Shown here: positions 10,251-24,400 of the stretch, in pieces
How the letters are laid out: every line of letters begins with the position of its first letter
Position numbering within the stretch: the first letter of the stretch is position 1
Source of the DNA: Micromussa lordhowensis
Taxonomy: Eukaryota > Cnidaria > Anthozoa > Scleractinia > Lobophylliidae
Direction of reading: 5' to 3'
DNA length: 64,000 nt
NCBI GenBank assembly: GCA_964020085.1
Contig: OZ026604.1
Location: forward strand, 626,001-690,000
The notes under the pieces: model-generated
Told to the model about the DNA's origin: nothing
Database searches by the model: none
What the model saw: only the letters and a program-made list of their open reading frames with translations
Program-made: the position numbers and the translations under genes

Positions 10251-13200
10251 GATACCGGTGCGATGCTCTACCAACTGAGCTATGAAGCCACACATTGGGA
10301 GCGAGGCCAATTTGTTGAGTTCATATCTTCCCGTAAGGAGTGAAATGATGTAAGTATATATGAAATAATTCATATATTTGAGCTGCGGTCATAGATGAAA
10401 GTGTCATAGATGAAATGTGTGGCTTCATTTCACTCCTTACGGGAAGATATGAACTCAACAAATGTGGAGGTGCGGTGGCCTCATGGTTAGTGCGCTCGAC
10501 TCCGGAGCGAGCGCTCCGGGTTCGAGCCCTGGCCTGGGACATTGCGTTGTGTTCTTAGGCAAGACACTTCACTCTCACGGTGCCTCTCTCCACCCAGGTG
10601 TATAAATGGGTACCGGCGAATTTAATGCTGGGGGTAACCCTGCGATGGACTAGCATCCCATCCAGGGGGGAGTAGAAATATTCCTAGTCGCTTCATGCTA
10701 CGGAAACCGGGATAAGCTCCGGCCTGATGGGCCACTTGGCTCGTATGCAGACTTTACCTTTACCTACAGACGTCCCAAGCCCACGTCTTCAGAGAAGCGA
10801 AAAATAAATTAATTCTAGGACATGTACATATATATTCATGAAAGGGTCACACGCCGGTTGTGTGAGTCCAGGGTGGAAAGAACCACAGTGAGTCTGAACT
10901 GAAGTGGTGTTAGGTTACGGAAGGACCTGCTGAGAATTTACGCTATATAAGGGATTGTTTGGAGATCAGAAAGAAATGTGGTTGATTTAGAATGCTAAAA
11001 TAATATTCGGAAATATGAACATTTTACATGTAAAAAAAAATAAGATAAAACTTACTCATTTCTTTTGTATCCATTGTGGTTTTTGGTGATTTCTGTCATT
11101 TTTGGCTTTTTTTGCCATCGCTGTTATTCTCTTCATAAGACAGAGTCAAGGCTGCACACTACGATTTCCATCCTTATCCACTTGGAGGCAATTTGTGCCC
11201 AGAAATCCATTTGATGATTGCACCCTGGCTAATGTCTCATTATCAAAAATCCCTGTGCATTACACTGAAAATGAGCGTTTTCTACCAGCATTTCCAAGTT
11301 TGTTTCTTGCCACAACAGATCGTGATATCAGAGCTGGATAGGGTTAGGGAAAAGGCTTGGGTCCAAGGTCTATTATCTCTACCAAGGGTGGTACGGTCAA
11401 TTTATGTACATGTACAATATGGGATGGGGTAAGTATTGGTCATAAATTGACCGTACCACGCTTGGTAAAGAGAAAATTGACCCTTGACCCAACCCTATTC
11501 TGCTGTCCTGTCCACTTTTATTAATCTTATATGTAAAATGTTCATATTTCAGAATATTTAGCATTCTAAATCGACCATACATGTACATGTATTTCATTCT
11601 CCATACAATCCCTAATAAAGCATTCAAATTATCAACGGCTCCTCGAGTAATCTACAATGTAACACAGTGTCAGTTCAGACCCACCAGGGCTCTTTCTGCC
11701 CTGGATTCACACAACACAAGCATGACGTTTTCATAAATAAGTATGTATGTGTCTGAAAATTAATTTGTTTTTCGCATTTCTGGAGACATGAGCTTGGGAC
11801 GCTTGTGGACCAACTTGGATTTATTAAAATTCTAGCATGGTACTAAGGCCTAGGGTAATAAAATGAAAAAGTCATAGCAAGATCAAGAAATGAACAATTT
11901 TCTTCCATCAGTCTTTAATTTGTTTCATTCCCTAAGCCTTAGTGCCAAGTTTGATGCATTGAAATTGCCTATTTTAGTTCACCATATAAACTCAAGAGTA
12001 AGAAAAACAGCCCGTATAATAACCAACCAAGTCAACAACTAACATTCAGTTGCTGTACAGTTGTATGCGACTAAGATCGAAGTACTAGTATTTGTCTCTT
12101 GGCTGTGAATTTGACCATTACCAACTCTTTCTATAGAGAACTTGTACCTTTACCAGGGAAATCATACTCAGTTCCAACTATTCATGAAAATAAACTTTGC
12201 TTGGTTTCAGAAATTTCGTTTAGAAGTTGGAACACAATCAATGGATCTGCTGATAAATGTTTTACAAACAGACAGGTAGTGTGTTAGCTACCATATTCAC
12301 CTGAGAAACAGACCAACAAATCAGCAAGTAAACAAACAAACTGTATTCATTTTGTTAAGCACTCATGGAAATTTCACATTAAAAAATACCATTTTCATTC
12401 CCTAACTCTTGCAATCAGTTTAAAGGATATCCAAGTAGTAAAGCTTCAGATTATTATTTTGTACACTTGTCAGGGTTAGGGTTAGGGGTGTAACTTGTTA
12501 CAAGTATCAAGTTTTAAAAGTACCTGTAATTGTTAATATAAATATTTTTATTTCTACTTGTACTATGTTAGAAATGATACAGAAATCACTGGCTTGGCTT
12601 TACAAACTCTCTGTAATCTTCTCTCGGCAGATCCAGTCCAAGGTAGGAATAGAAAAGAAAAGTGAATTTAAGTTAACTGCACAGTGTACACTGTACACAT
12701 GATTCGTACTTAAGTGTAATTTATCTAACTGACATAAATTTCTTTGACATATCTACATCTTTCTTTTTTGGCTTAATGTATGTTTACATGTATCTAATAA
12801 TTTCTGGGTATGCTATATGCTATAACTGTCTGTCCAAGCCTTCATTGTTTGGGCCATTCAGGCTCTCTGTAATTTTTCATGTGGATAAACTGAATACACA
12901 CTAAAACTGTACTGCAATAATAAATCAAATGCATAAGTGCATGCAAAATGGAGAATTGAGATCAATGCTATTTTTCAACAGACGAGGGTGGTAGGGAAGT
13001 TGGTCAGACTGCCTCAGATGCTGAGTTAGGAGCTCAGTTTACAGAGATCTTCATCAAGAATACTGATAATGTGACTTTGTTACTTGGTCTGTTAGAGGTA
13101 AATAAACTCACTTTGTTTGATTTTACAGGTTGTTTTTAGTGAAATTAATAATTAACAACTGCATTGCTAAATGGAGGTTGGTTGCCTGAGACATCCAGGA

Positions 13201-14133
13201 GCTTCCAGTATTGGCAAGCCAGCTCCCATGGCTGGCAAATCCTGGAAACCGAGCCATGAGCCCCCACGCAGAAGGGGAGATACTGTAGTTACCCGAATTA
13301 ACAGTGGAAAGAGGGAGGGAAGGGAGGGGGAATGCTTGAAGACATGCTCCCATGCGAAACAATGCTCACTGTAAATGCTATTGCTTTGAAGGCTGCCAAC
13401 ATGTCTCAGTCCAAGAGCACATGGAATCCTGGTGCTTGCACATACATTGTATCGAAAACTCCGCTGACTACCACAGGAATATGAGTGCTCTTTGTTGTTG
13501 ACTCTGTTAAATTACATTCAACTACATTAAAATAAATTATCTATGTCAATACTCAATTAGCAGCAATTGCCATTTACAGTAGTGTACATGTACATGCAGT
13601 TTATTTTATTTTTCTACCACAGTCTACATGTATGTGTTTTTATTTTTGATTCAAATATATTTTTGTGTGTCAGGAATATGAATTTCAGGTTAGATGGCCC
13701 ACCGTTAAACTTCTTACAGTATTGCTGACAAATAAAAGGTACCATTAGATACTGTAGTTACATGTACACGTTACACGTGTAGAAACAATTACAAACAGTT
13801 TATTAATTATATTTCACTACCAAGTTTGAAATACATGTACGTAAGTAAAGGCAGCCAATTACATAAATTTTACACATTCTGGGTCAAAATGAAATTCAGG
13901 TTAAAATGATTTTAACCTACATGTAGTTTGATTATCGATTTCCTTGTCTTCTTACCCTAATTATTCATGCTCCATGATCCTTTTGCTCCATGAATAATCA
14001 GGGTTAAGGGACAAAGGAATTTAATTTCAACAACATATACATGTACATTAACCTTGAATATTTTATACATGTAAATAACAAATAATTTGAGAAAAAGTTA
14101 AAATTTGTACAAGTTTCTCTATCAAGGATACAC

Positions 14134-14166
<33 letters not shown>

Positions 14167-15460
14167 CTCTAGTGCGCACGCTATTCATTGGCCACGCGGG
14201 TGCCACGTCATTTTCAAGCGCGCGCACCGAGTCGAAAACTTAACAAAATATAGAGCTGATGACCTTTGCGTTAACTTGGTGTGCGAATATTTTTGTTGGA
14301 AGCTCGGTGACCCCCACTTTTTTTTCGGCAGATCCCTTCCTTTTTTAACTCTCTACATTATACTAAAAAACCAAAAAAATCTGTGTGTGGGAAGTTGTAA
14401 TTATTTGTCATATACTATTAAAAAAGGGTCGAATTGGTACATGGAGACAGGTGTACGTGACTTAGAAGTTGTCTTTTTTAAGGCTAATTCTAGCAGATTT
14501 AATGACATATGTAGCAAAGATCTATTAATTAGGCCTATATAAGCCGTGTTAAACACTCATAGCTTAGAGATGATTCTTCAACTTAAATATATGCCGATAG
14601 TAATAAATCCGGCCAGAATCACCTCGAATGACTGAGAATCGTAGAAATGCTATGGTCTGAGCTACGCTTTATCTTGAAAACGAGTTCGGTGACCCCCGAT
14701 TTTTTTTACGTTTTTTATCTAATCTTATCATTTTCTACCGTCAGTCAAAGTTTTAAAAAAATCTGTGTGTGGGAAGTTTTTGGGCGCGAACGTCCTTAAG
14801 GACTTGAGTTTTCTTAAACTTCCTCACACATTAATTTTAAGCCCAAATTTTGGCTTATGCACATGCCCTAAAGTGAATATTGCTCTTTAGACTATGGTGT
14901 ACATGTAGAAACTAGTCGAAAATCTACATGTAGATGAAATGTAAAATAATGCATTCCTAGAGAAATTTAGTGCAATGTAGCAACATTGCATGTCCAGAAA
15001 CCATTTGACAGTAAAAAATACAGCTTTTTGGAGCAAAAGCATGCATGAAAGCAAGAACATACATGTACATTGAGTAGAGAAACATGATGTGTGTGGTTTG
15101 TAAAGTTCTCTTGACCAACCCAAGTCCTTTTTTTTGTAGCTATCAGCTCCAGCAGTGCATTTTAGTGAGTCCAATGGGTAAGTCATGCTTAATATTTAAC
15201 AATTATTCCACAAGCGCGTGTTGGATATGAGATGGTAGATAGCCGCCAACGAGGCGCATAGCGCCGAGTTGGCTATAATCATCTCATATCCAACAATGGC
15301 GAGTGGAATAATTGTTTTATTAAAAACGCCCCAAAAATATAGCAAACTAAATTTAAAAAAAAAAATAAAAACGCCCCCAAAAAATCACGCATACGCTTAC
15401 TATATTCGTAGAGCATGGTATAATGGCTCATAGCCCATGATGGCTAAGCCAATGAAAACC

Positions 15461-15496
<36 letters not shown>

Positions 15497-18400
15497 TTTT
15501 CAGTTATGTCTTTGAGCCTTGCAAGTACAGTTTATTTTGTATTATATACTTAAACATCACTTACATGTACAATGACAACACCTTGATTTTACAGGTCTAT
15601 ATAAATCATGAATCGTAGTGTTAAATTAGTCTATGCACTGTATGTAGGACTGCTAAATTAACAGCCTGCGTTCTTGTTTCCAGTGTAATGATGAATCACA
15701 AACAATGTATGTTTGCTTCTTGCATGTACACTGTAGGTGTGTCCAGACTAATGGACTTGCTGTCTGACAGTAGAGAAATCATCAGAAATGAGGTATTTAC
15801 ACATGTGAACATGTTTGGTTTTGGTCCTCCATTCTTTCCATGACTGTTCAGTATACATGTTCATAATTAGCATTCAACAGTAGATGAAATAGAATTATTA
15901 AAACAATAAACAGATAAAACAAATACATCAGTGTTAATCACTGCCACATAAGTTTATGCTTAAGTACATGTACATGTAAGCATATACATGTATATCTAAA
16001 GATAATTTGGTTTTATCAACTGAGTTGATAATGTCAATTGGCCACCATAACAAGATTCAAAAGCTGACATTTCGGGCATTAGCCCTTTGCGAATGGATTC
16101 GTTCTGACGAAGGGCTAACGCTCAAACCATCAGCTTTCGAATCTCTTTGTAGTGGCCAATTGACATTATCAACTCAGTTGATAAAACCAAATAATCTTGT
16201 AATACTCCCTACCGACGCAGCACCACAGTTTCTTTTGAAACTTTACCCCTTTATTCACATATAGCTAAAGTTATCTTTTTTTCTGCAGGGTCTTTTGTTG
16301 TTGATTCAACTTACCAAGTCAAATGCAGCAATACAGGTAAAGATCAAGGACTCGAGAACACAAGAGAGCAATTTTCACAGGAGATATGAACTCTTTATTA
16401 GCTCAACATTGTATACAAAATAGTCGTGATTTTGACCTTGACGATGTCAAGATCATTGACCGCTGTTTTGACCAATTCACAAACAGAATGCCATTAACAA
16501 ACACATTTACATTCCTGACATTTACAAGGCCCCGGGCAATCCCAAGTGACGTTTCCTGCGGCTCTTTTAAAGCACTCATTTGCATTCATTTAAGTCATTT
16601 ATGCTGAAAAAAGTTATAGTATTTTTAACCGAAATGTTCATTCAAATCATTTTTTAGTCAGTGTCAACATTTTTTTTAACTCTTACTATTATCAATTCAT
16701 ACATGGCTACAACTATGGTATTTTTAAATACAGGTGAACATTAAGTACAATGTATAAAGTGGTTACATGTAGCAGTTACAGTTCACAATATACTTTATTC
16801 TTGGTCATAAATTTAAATTATTTATTATTTCTAATTAGTCTGTTCTGTATTTGTTTATCATGGTCATGTGTTATTTTGTATTGTCTCTAGAAAATTGTTG
16901 CCTTTGAGAATGCATTTGATAGGCTTCTTGAAATCATCACAGAAGAAGGCTGCAGTGATGGAGGTATGTGTTGTGATCATATTAACCTGATAGTCATGCA
17001 GAGGGAATATATATAATATTATATGTACGTGTATGTATAATCATGTAATTATAATGTTCAGCTGAAAGTTGACTTAATAATTATGTTTTTTGTTGTTGTT
17101 ATTGCATATAACTATGTTGCAAGCATTAAAATGTAATACATTTGTTTGGTTATTATAATTATATTGTTCCTTTGTTTTTTTTTTTAAATAAGTTTTTTTC
17201 TTTGTATTAATATAATTTATTTTTTTATGTTATTTTTTTCCTCAGGTATTGTGGTGGAAGACTGTCTGTTACTGATGCAAAATCTGTTGAAATTAAATGT
17301 TTCAAACCAAAATTTCTTTAGGGAAGGAAGGTATTTTAGTGTTTGTTTCTTTGCTATTTGATTATACCTGTAAATTAAAATCTGGTTTGCAGAAGATGTA
17401 CATACAATGTACAACAGTTCATTTGCATGACTCATAATTAACATTTTTGCTCTCCGACTCTGGAAGATTAGTAATAAAGTTTCCGTTGACATCTTTCATT
17501 CTTTTTCAGTTATGTTCAAAGACTCACTCCATTTTTTGAGCTGGAACAAGTTCCTATACCAGAAACTACTGGTCAGTGTCACATGTACAACAGTTAACTT
17601 TGTGTTCATCCACAACTTAAATTTTAGCTGTGAATATATTTGCTAAAAAATAGATGCGCCTAGAATTGTGATCAAGCAGTTTTTTTGTAAATTCTAGGCA
17701 CCTTTTATGTTTGTTTATTTATTTTTTGGCAGACAATCCAGATAGTTCATGGTCAACTCAAAAAGTATCAAATATCAAGCTTATGTTACAGGTATAGTAA
17801 TGCAAAGTAACTGAGTAGAAATAGATACTGAAAATTGGTTATAATTTGCGTACATTGTTTTTAAAATTATAAACAGTACAGGAATACATTTGTTGTTTGG
17901 TCTTCAGCTTGTCAGAGTGCTAGTGTCGCCAGATAATCCACAACAAGCCACAACAAACTGTCAGAAAATCATGAATCAGTGTGGTAAGTAGTAACTCCAG
18001 ATTCTCTTGTCAATTAGAAAGGAAAGCTCACAAGAAACAGCTGTGATGACAGAATGATTGCCCCCAGAATATTCTTCTATGATTACCTAATCCGTACCTA
18101 TGTACGTCTGAGCTGTTTGTGTGATAATACTTTCATGATGTTTAGTCTGTTTCTGTTACATGTAGTATCTTTTCTACAGCTTGCCTAACTCTTTCACCAG
18201 TACATGTATGTGTGAAAGTACAACTAATTGTTCTTGTTTACTTTTTAGGATTGTTAAGATTACTTTGCAGTATACTTATGTCAACTGGAATTCCCGCAGA
18301 CATTCTCACGGAGGTACAGTACATGTATATTAAATAATTTGAGCAGTGCACTGTAATATATTGTTGCACCTTGCTGTCATGGATACCTTTTTTTGTCAAT

Positions 18401-21400
18401 TGTTTCAAAAAGAATATTTATGAATAAAAGTAATGAATAACTTTCAGACCATCAACACTGTATCTGAAGTGATACGAGGATTCCCAGCAAATCAAGAATA
18501 TTTCTCTCAAGTGAATGCTCCATCTAACCCTCCTAGGTAAGATAAATGTACATGTACAATGTGTATCTGTCTGTATGCATTGCTGACCTATGATGCTAGA
18601 TGATACAATGGAATCATGATTTCTTGTAACTTGAACCAAAAGTTGTTTCCCTCTCCTCAGTCAAACACTATAATTTTACCCCTGATTTCTCGAACTATCT
18701 GATTTTTTGAACCAAATTTTCATTTCCCTTGCAGGTTTGAAAAATCAGGATTGCACTTTGTTATAATTATTTCTTCAAATGTTATGCAGGTTTTCTGTTT
18801 GCATTGTGGTCCGATACCCCAGGGAATTGTGATCTATTTCTTTGCACATATTGCAACCCAGCAATGTTAGATTATTATGACATGCTTGCCTTGCAGTTTT
18901 CTTAGAACTCCATTTGTTACCAACCTGATATTGCTGACTTTCCTTTTTTTGTTGTCTGTTTTTCAGTCCTGCCATTGTAGTTCTTCTAATGTCTATGATT
19001 AATGACAAGCAGCCCTTCAGTCTTCGCTGTGCTGTCTTGTATTGTTTTCAGGTAAGAGGCGACATTGTCTAGCTTCTGGTCTGTTCCAATATTCACCCCA
19101 TGCAGTTGTTTAGGCTACTCCTGACTGCTCACACAATTCAAACAGTTTAAATGTGCATTGTGCTCTTGCATGATGTCTTTATGATTTAAGTCGTTTTCGT
19201 TGCACAAGACAACTCTTCCACCCCTGTGGGCATAGTTTATTTCTTAAAGTCTCTGTTTTCATATTAAACAGTGTTACCTTTACAAGAATGAGCAAGGCCA
19301 GAATGAGATTGTAACAACCTTACTTCCATCTTCAGCATCTGCTGGTAAGTAAAAATACCAGTTGTAGTCACGACTGAATTTGGTACAGTGTATTGTTTTG
19401 TTATTAACATTCTTGGTTTTTTCTTTGCTTGATCTTTAGCTACCAACATTTCAGCGGGACAGTTACTCTGTGCTGGTTTGTTCAGGTAACAGCATCTTCA
19501 TGTACATGTAAATACTGTAAGTTAATAACAATAAAATTCACTCCTCAATACAGGATGCATTACATTCTTGAATAGTAGAGCTTGAAACAAAGATGTAATG
19601 CTTTGTCAAGATTGTCCATGTTATTGTAAGCCGTCTCTCAACATACTTCTGTCCTTGCCATTGCTCATCATCTTCACTTTTTAATGGTAGTTTCCTGTTG
19701 GTTGTCAAGTACTGTTCCACAGAATCAACCCAATATTGTTGGTATTCTTGTGTTTCTGTTACCCTTTTGATCTTCTGGAAGTGGAATAATGTTGGTATTA
19801 ATAATATTTTACTCCTCAGCCCCGACCCTCTGTCCAACTGGTGTGCAGCAGTAGCTTTGTCTCACTGTCTCAAGGGGAACCCAACACAGAAGGAACAGCT
19901 TCTCAGAGTACAACTAGCCACTAGTGTTGGTGAGACTGTTCTTCATACATGTACATTGACTAAACAGGGCTTGAGAAAAAGTGCCGTCTGATCGTCCGGG
20001 ACAATTAGGTTTCCCCTCTGGGCTGCCCAATGGGCAAGTGATCGGGCAAGTCGTCTGCCAACTAAATCATTAAAAGTACAAAGACTTGCCCAGTGCAAGC
20101 AACATTTAAAAGCTACTTGTCCTAGAGCAAGCTGGAATTCAAGTGTTTTTTTTTTTCGAACCCTGCTAAAATATTAATGGGCGAAAAAAGTCAAGACTAT
20201 TTTCCTGAGAAAGCCATTTAGAATTAAACTGTAATAACGTCGCTCATTGTATTCTGTAAGGACTGTTTAGCATTTGGGAACTTTGTCTGCTGATTTGCTC
20301 AAAGAACTTCTTTTATATTTTGCAGGAAATCCTCCAGTTTCATTGTTACAACAATGTACGAACATGCTTTCTCAGGTTTGTAGGAATATTTGAACACTGT
20401 TTTACATGCAATGTAGCTTCCCACTTACATGTACAGTAATCCTCAGCAGGGTTTGACTACAGCCATCTACAGTCCGTAATCTTGATCAAGTTATGTTTTT
20501 AAGATAGGGCATGACAAGTGTTCTTAAGTTTGATGTAACTTCATGTAACTGTGATTTGTTGCATGCTTCTCTCTTGCGATTTTTAAGATTCGTTGAAAGT
20601 TTGGTAGTTAGAGGTCTATTGATTTGTTGTTTGCTTTCTGTGCTGCAGGGAGGCGAGATTCAGACAAGGGTTGGCCTGTTATTGTTGCTGTGTTCGTGGC
20701 TATCCAGTTGTTCACTGGCTGTAGCTCATTTTCTTCACAATTCTGCCAATATTCCATACGTATCCTTTTAATATATATAATGGTATAACTCCCAAACGCT
20801 AATTGTTTCATCTGTCTCCCTCTAAAGCCGCGTGCTAGCTACGTGTGCGTTACATTACTGTTATTAATTGAAGTTGCTGTAAGTCTGTTGAGTTTACACT
20901 GCTGTTTTAAAGCCTTCATTCCTTGACTGTTGTTAGCTGATGGCTCAAGTTGAAGCTCATGGCGAGGAGGCTGACAGACTGGTGGGGGCGCTCTGTGCTC
21001 TCCTGTTAGGAATTTGTTTAGACAATAATGACAACTCAGTTGCAACTTGTCAGAAGTAAGTTGCTTCTTTAGTTTTGTTTTATTCCTCTTCTCTTCGCCA
21101 CAACAGATACATCTGTACATGATGTGTTATCTTGACCTGTTACTTGTACAAGTCTGTTTTCTGGCGTTCCTGTGTAAAGTGTATCGGAAACCAGCTCTCC
21201 ACAAAGTAGATGAGCCATAGTGAATGTACAGTGCGTTTCAACTTTTGCAAACGCATGGAACTGCAAAAAATGATCGCCCCTTAGAAAAAGGCTCCATTTC
21301 CAGTTAATCAATCATGAATTATTGGAATATAGGTGTAAAGAAGCAAAGCTCACAAAGTCAACGTCGCCCCATCTCGTCCCATTTACATGTAAAATTCGTT

Positions 21401-24400
21401 TCCTGTAATTTACTGGTCGATCCCTACTTTACATGGAAAGAACTGCTAAGATTCACGTAACGTTTTTTTTCCTTTGTGTGTACAGAGATGATCTTCGTAA
21501 TTTAATAATCAAAAGAATAGGAACTGACAATCTTCTGGACAAGATCAGTTTTATATCCAAATCAGAATTCTTCACTGCAGCTGTGAAATCACCTGAGGTA
21601 AAAATTTTAAAATTCCTTTTCTGTCATTTGATTTCAAGTAGATAATCTCAGTAATTGTGTTTAATTGTGTTAATTTTCATCTCTAAATTCATTGATTTTT
21701 TTTTTCACCACAGATCAAAGTTGAATCAGAGAAACATGTTTTGTTTGACCATGAATTTACCAAGCTGTTTAAAAAGTTGGAAGGTTAGTTGGTAGACAAT
21801 CACTTGCAAATCACAAAAAGACAACTTTCTAGCATTTGTCAAGCTGTATAAATACTTTGCGGTTACTCACCCATTTTATTGGATAGAATAAGGTCACGTG
21901 AGTGTAACGTGTACTTTCTCTCCTATGATTAAATCTCCTTCGTACAACCTAGGCTTTAGTTCCTACACTTGTAGCTCCTTCCTCATCTCACAAACTTAAA
22001 CTCACCAGTAATAATTTCTAAACTTCAAGTGTAAGTAAACTAAGCGTGTGTCGGTTTCTTTTCCCTTTAGCTGCTGTTACCAAAGCTATCGAAGAAGAAC
22101 CTTCACTACAGCAAATGACGAACCATGTAAACGGGAAATCGCCTCAAGGATTGGAAAACCACGACTCCATTGTGTCATCATACAAAGAACTTATCAGAGA
22201 ACAGGTCAATATATTGGAATTATATCTTTCAAGTAAACAGTTGAAATCTGTAACATTACCCTCGAACTGGAGATTTTCATGTTCGACCGGAATTAAAGCG
22301 TTTTTTTTATTTTTCTGTTAAGTATCCCTGGCCATCATCAAACCTAGACTTGGTCTTCCGAAGACAAACGCATCAACTATTGATATTAGCGCGAGCATTG
22401 CAGAAGATTGTGTCAGCAAATCTTCCTTTACTTCCTCTCGAGATCAAGAACAAATGCGACTACGACTATTGAGTTCTAAACCTGTACGATGTCAGAAAAG
22501 GTGTCACGAACACAGCAGTCCACTATAACGTTATTTTTTTTCTTTTTAGGATGAAGAAATAGGCAAACTGAAATCAAGATACGGTGATATGGAGTCCTCT
22601 TATAATCAGGTGAAATAAACGGTTAATTAATTTGGCGTCTAAAGTTTTGTATTGAAGTTCTTCATCTCTGCCTTGTTTTTGTTCGCGTCACATGTATCAT
22701 ATTACTATCTACGTACCTAACCTGAGGTCTTTGAGGTGCATCTGTTCAGGTGAAAATCACCTGTTAAGAAGACAGTTCCGAAATGGCGTAACGCGCGAAT
22801 AGCGCGCGCACGCACGGAAACATTTTGAATTTAACTTACGAGTACGTTTGTCGCGCGTACGAATTTAAGTGGCGTGGACGTTTATAGAGAGTTTTTGAAA
22901 AAATTTTGTAGTGAGCAGTTGTTATGTTTTTTAGAGAGTTTAGGACGAGCATCCTTCCGTTTACCGCTCACGAACACCTGGCCATACTGAGATCAAAGCA
23001 CCTCACAAGCTTTGTAATTAATTATGAACTGAAGTCTAGACCACTATAAACACTCCTTAACATACTACATGGTATGACAAGCTACAATGTATATAAGGTC
23101 TGCACCAGGGGAGGTGATGCCATGAAGATGATAATTTTCTCGGTGGACAGTTCTGTGTGTTAGTTCTGTTTGTGTGGTGCCAAAACACAGACCTGAACAT
23201 TTTTTTTTTCTTTTGTTTTCATTTCAACAGGCACAAATCCAAATTCAGCAGCAGTCTCAAGAAATCCAACAACTTCGTGAACAACTTGTTTTCGCTCAGA
23301 GTTAGTCGCTTATTGTTTTCCGGTCGCACAATAAATTCTATCTTGTTACTCCAGTTTATGTAAATGTGTTGTTAAGCTCACCCCAAAAGTTAAGTATTTT
23401 TTCTGCGTGGGACAAGAATTGTTTGTTCAGTTTTCTATCTTTCTATTCCGCTTACCTCAGGATACATGTATTTTTCCGCAGATTATCAACCGCAGACAGG
23501 AGTCACTGAGTCATTCTTCACCGAAGGAGAGGAACTAACGAGTCTTAAAAATCAAGTGAGCGATCTACAGCAGAGCCGAGACTCACTGCAGGAGCAGATC
23601 AGGACTAAAACTGAGAAGATTGAAAAGTTGGTAAGCACAGTCCTGAGATCGCAATATGATTTCTCCTTAGTACAAACCTCATTTTTCTTATAATGGTAGC
23701 TGTAAGAATTTAGTAGAACACGGAGACAGTTTAATTTCATGATTCTCCTCATTCTCATATCCTGACTTCTTGGAAATATGTTGACATTTTAAAGAGAAAT
23801 AAGCTGCTGATCAATCCCTGGTATTGTTTCTTTGCAGGAGAAGGATGTTGAAGTTTGCCAGGCGTCATTGACAGTGGCTCACGCAGCCGCAGAACTGGCG
23901 ACCTCTGATCCGTCAGAACTGCCATCAGTGCCAGCGAGTCTTACCAGTCAGCAGCTGGATGAGTTAGAACAGCTGAGACGAACTGTGACGACACTTCACG
24001 AGGAATTAGACGTGTTAAGATCAATGAACACAGAGCTTCAGAATGAAATAGAGTCAGTGGTAAGTCTCGTTTAGTACTTCATGTAGATAGATAGGCATTG
24101 TCACTCTTGGAGTGGTAACTATGACAACTTGTAGCCTTCATGTTTGTGACTGAAACATTCAAATGAAAATCAGTATCAGATTGTATATGCCGTAAAAGGT
24201 GGTGCTATTTACGTGTTAATTCCGTGGATGAAACTTTGTATTATAAAGTACAAACTTGCCCGTTATAAACGAGTTCGTTATAAACTTAAATTAACGTGTT
24301 CGCTATGAACATGTACGTTATAAACGAGTTCGTTATAAACTTAAATTAGCGTGTTCGCTATGAACATGTACGTTATAAACGTGTTCGTTATAAACTCGTG

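Noticed and set aside
9965..10289. Two functional tRNA-Thr(GGT) genes
   Set aside because: C33 in place of T33, an A-C pair at 31-39, and tandem repetition inside an intron point to SINE heads.
16007..16264. 85 aa open frame on the plus strand
   Set aside because: It lies across the arms of a fold-back element in a USO1 intron.
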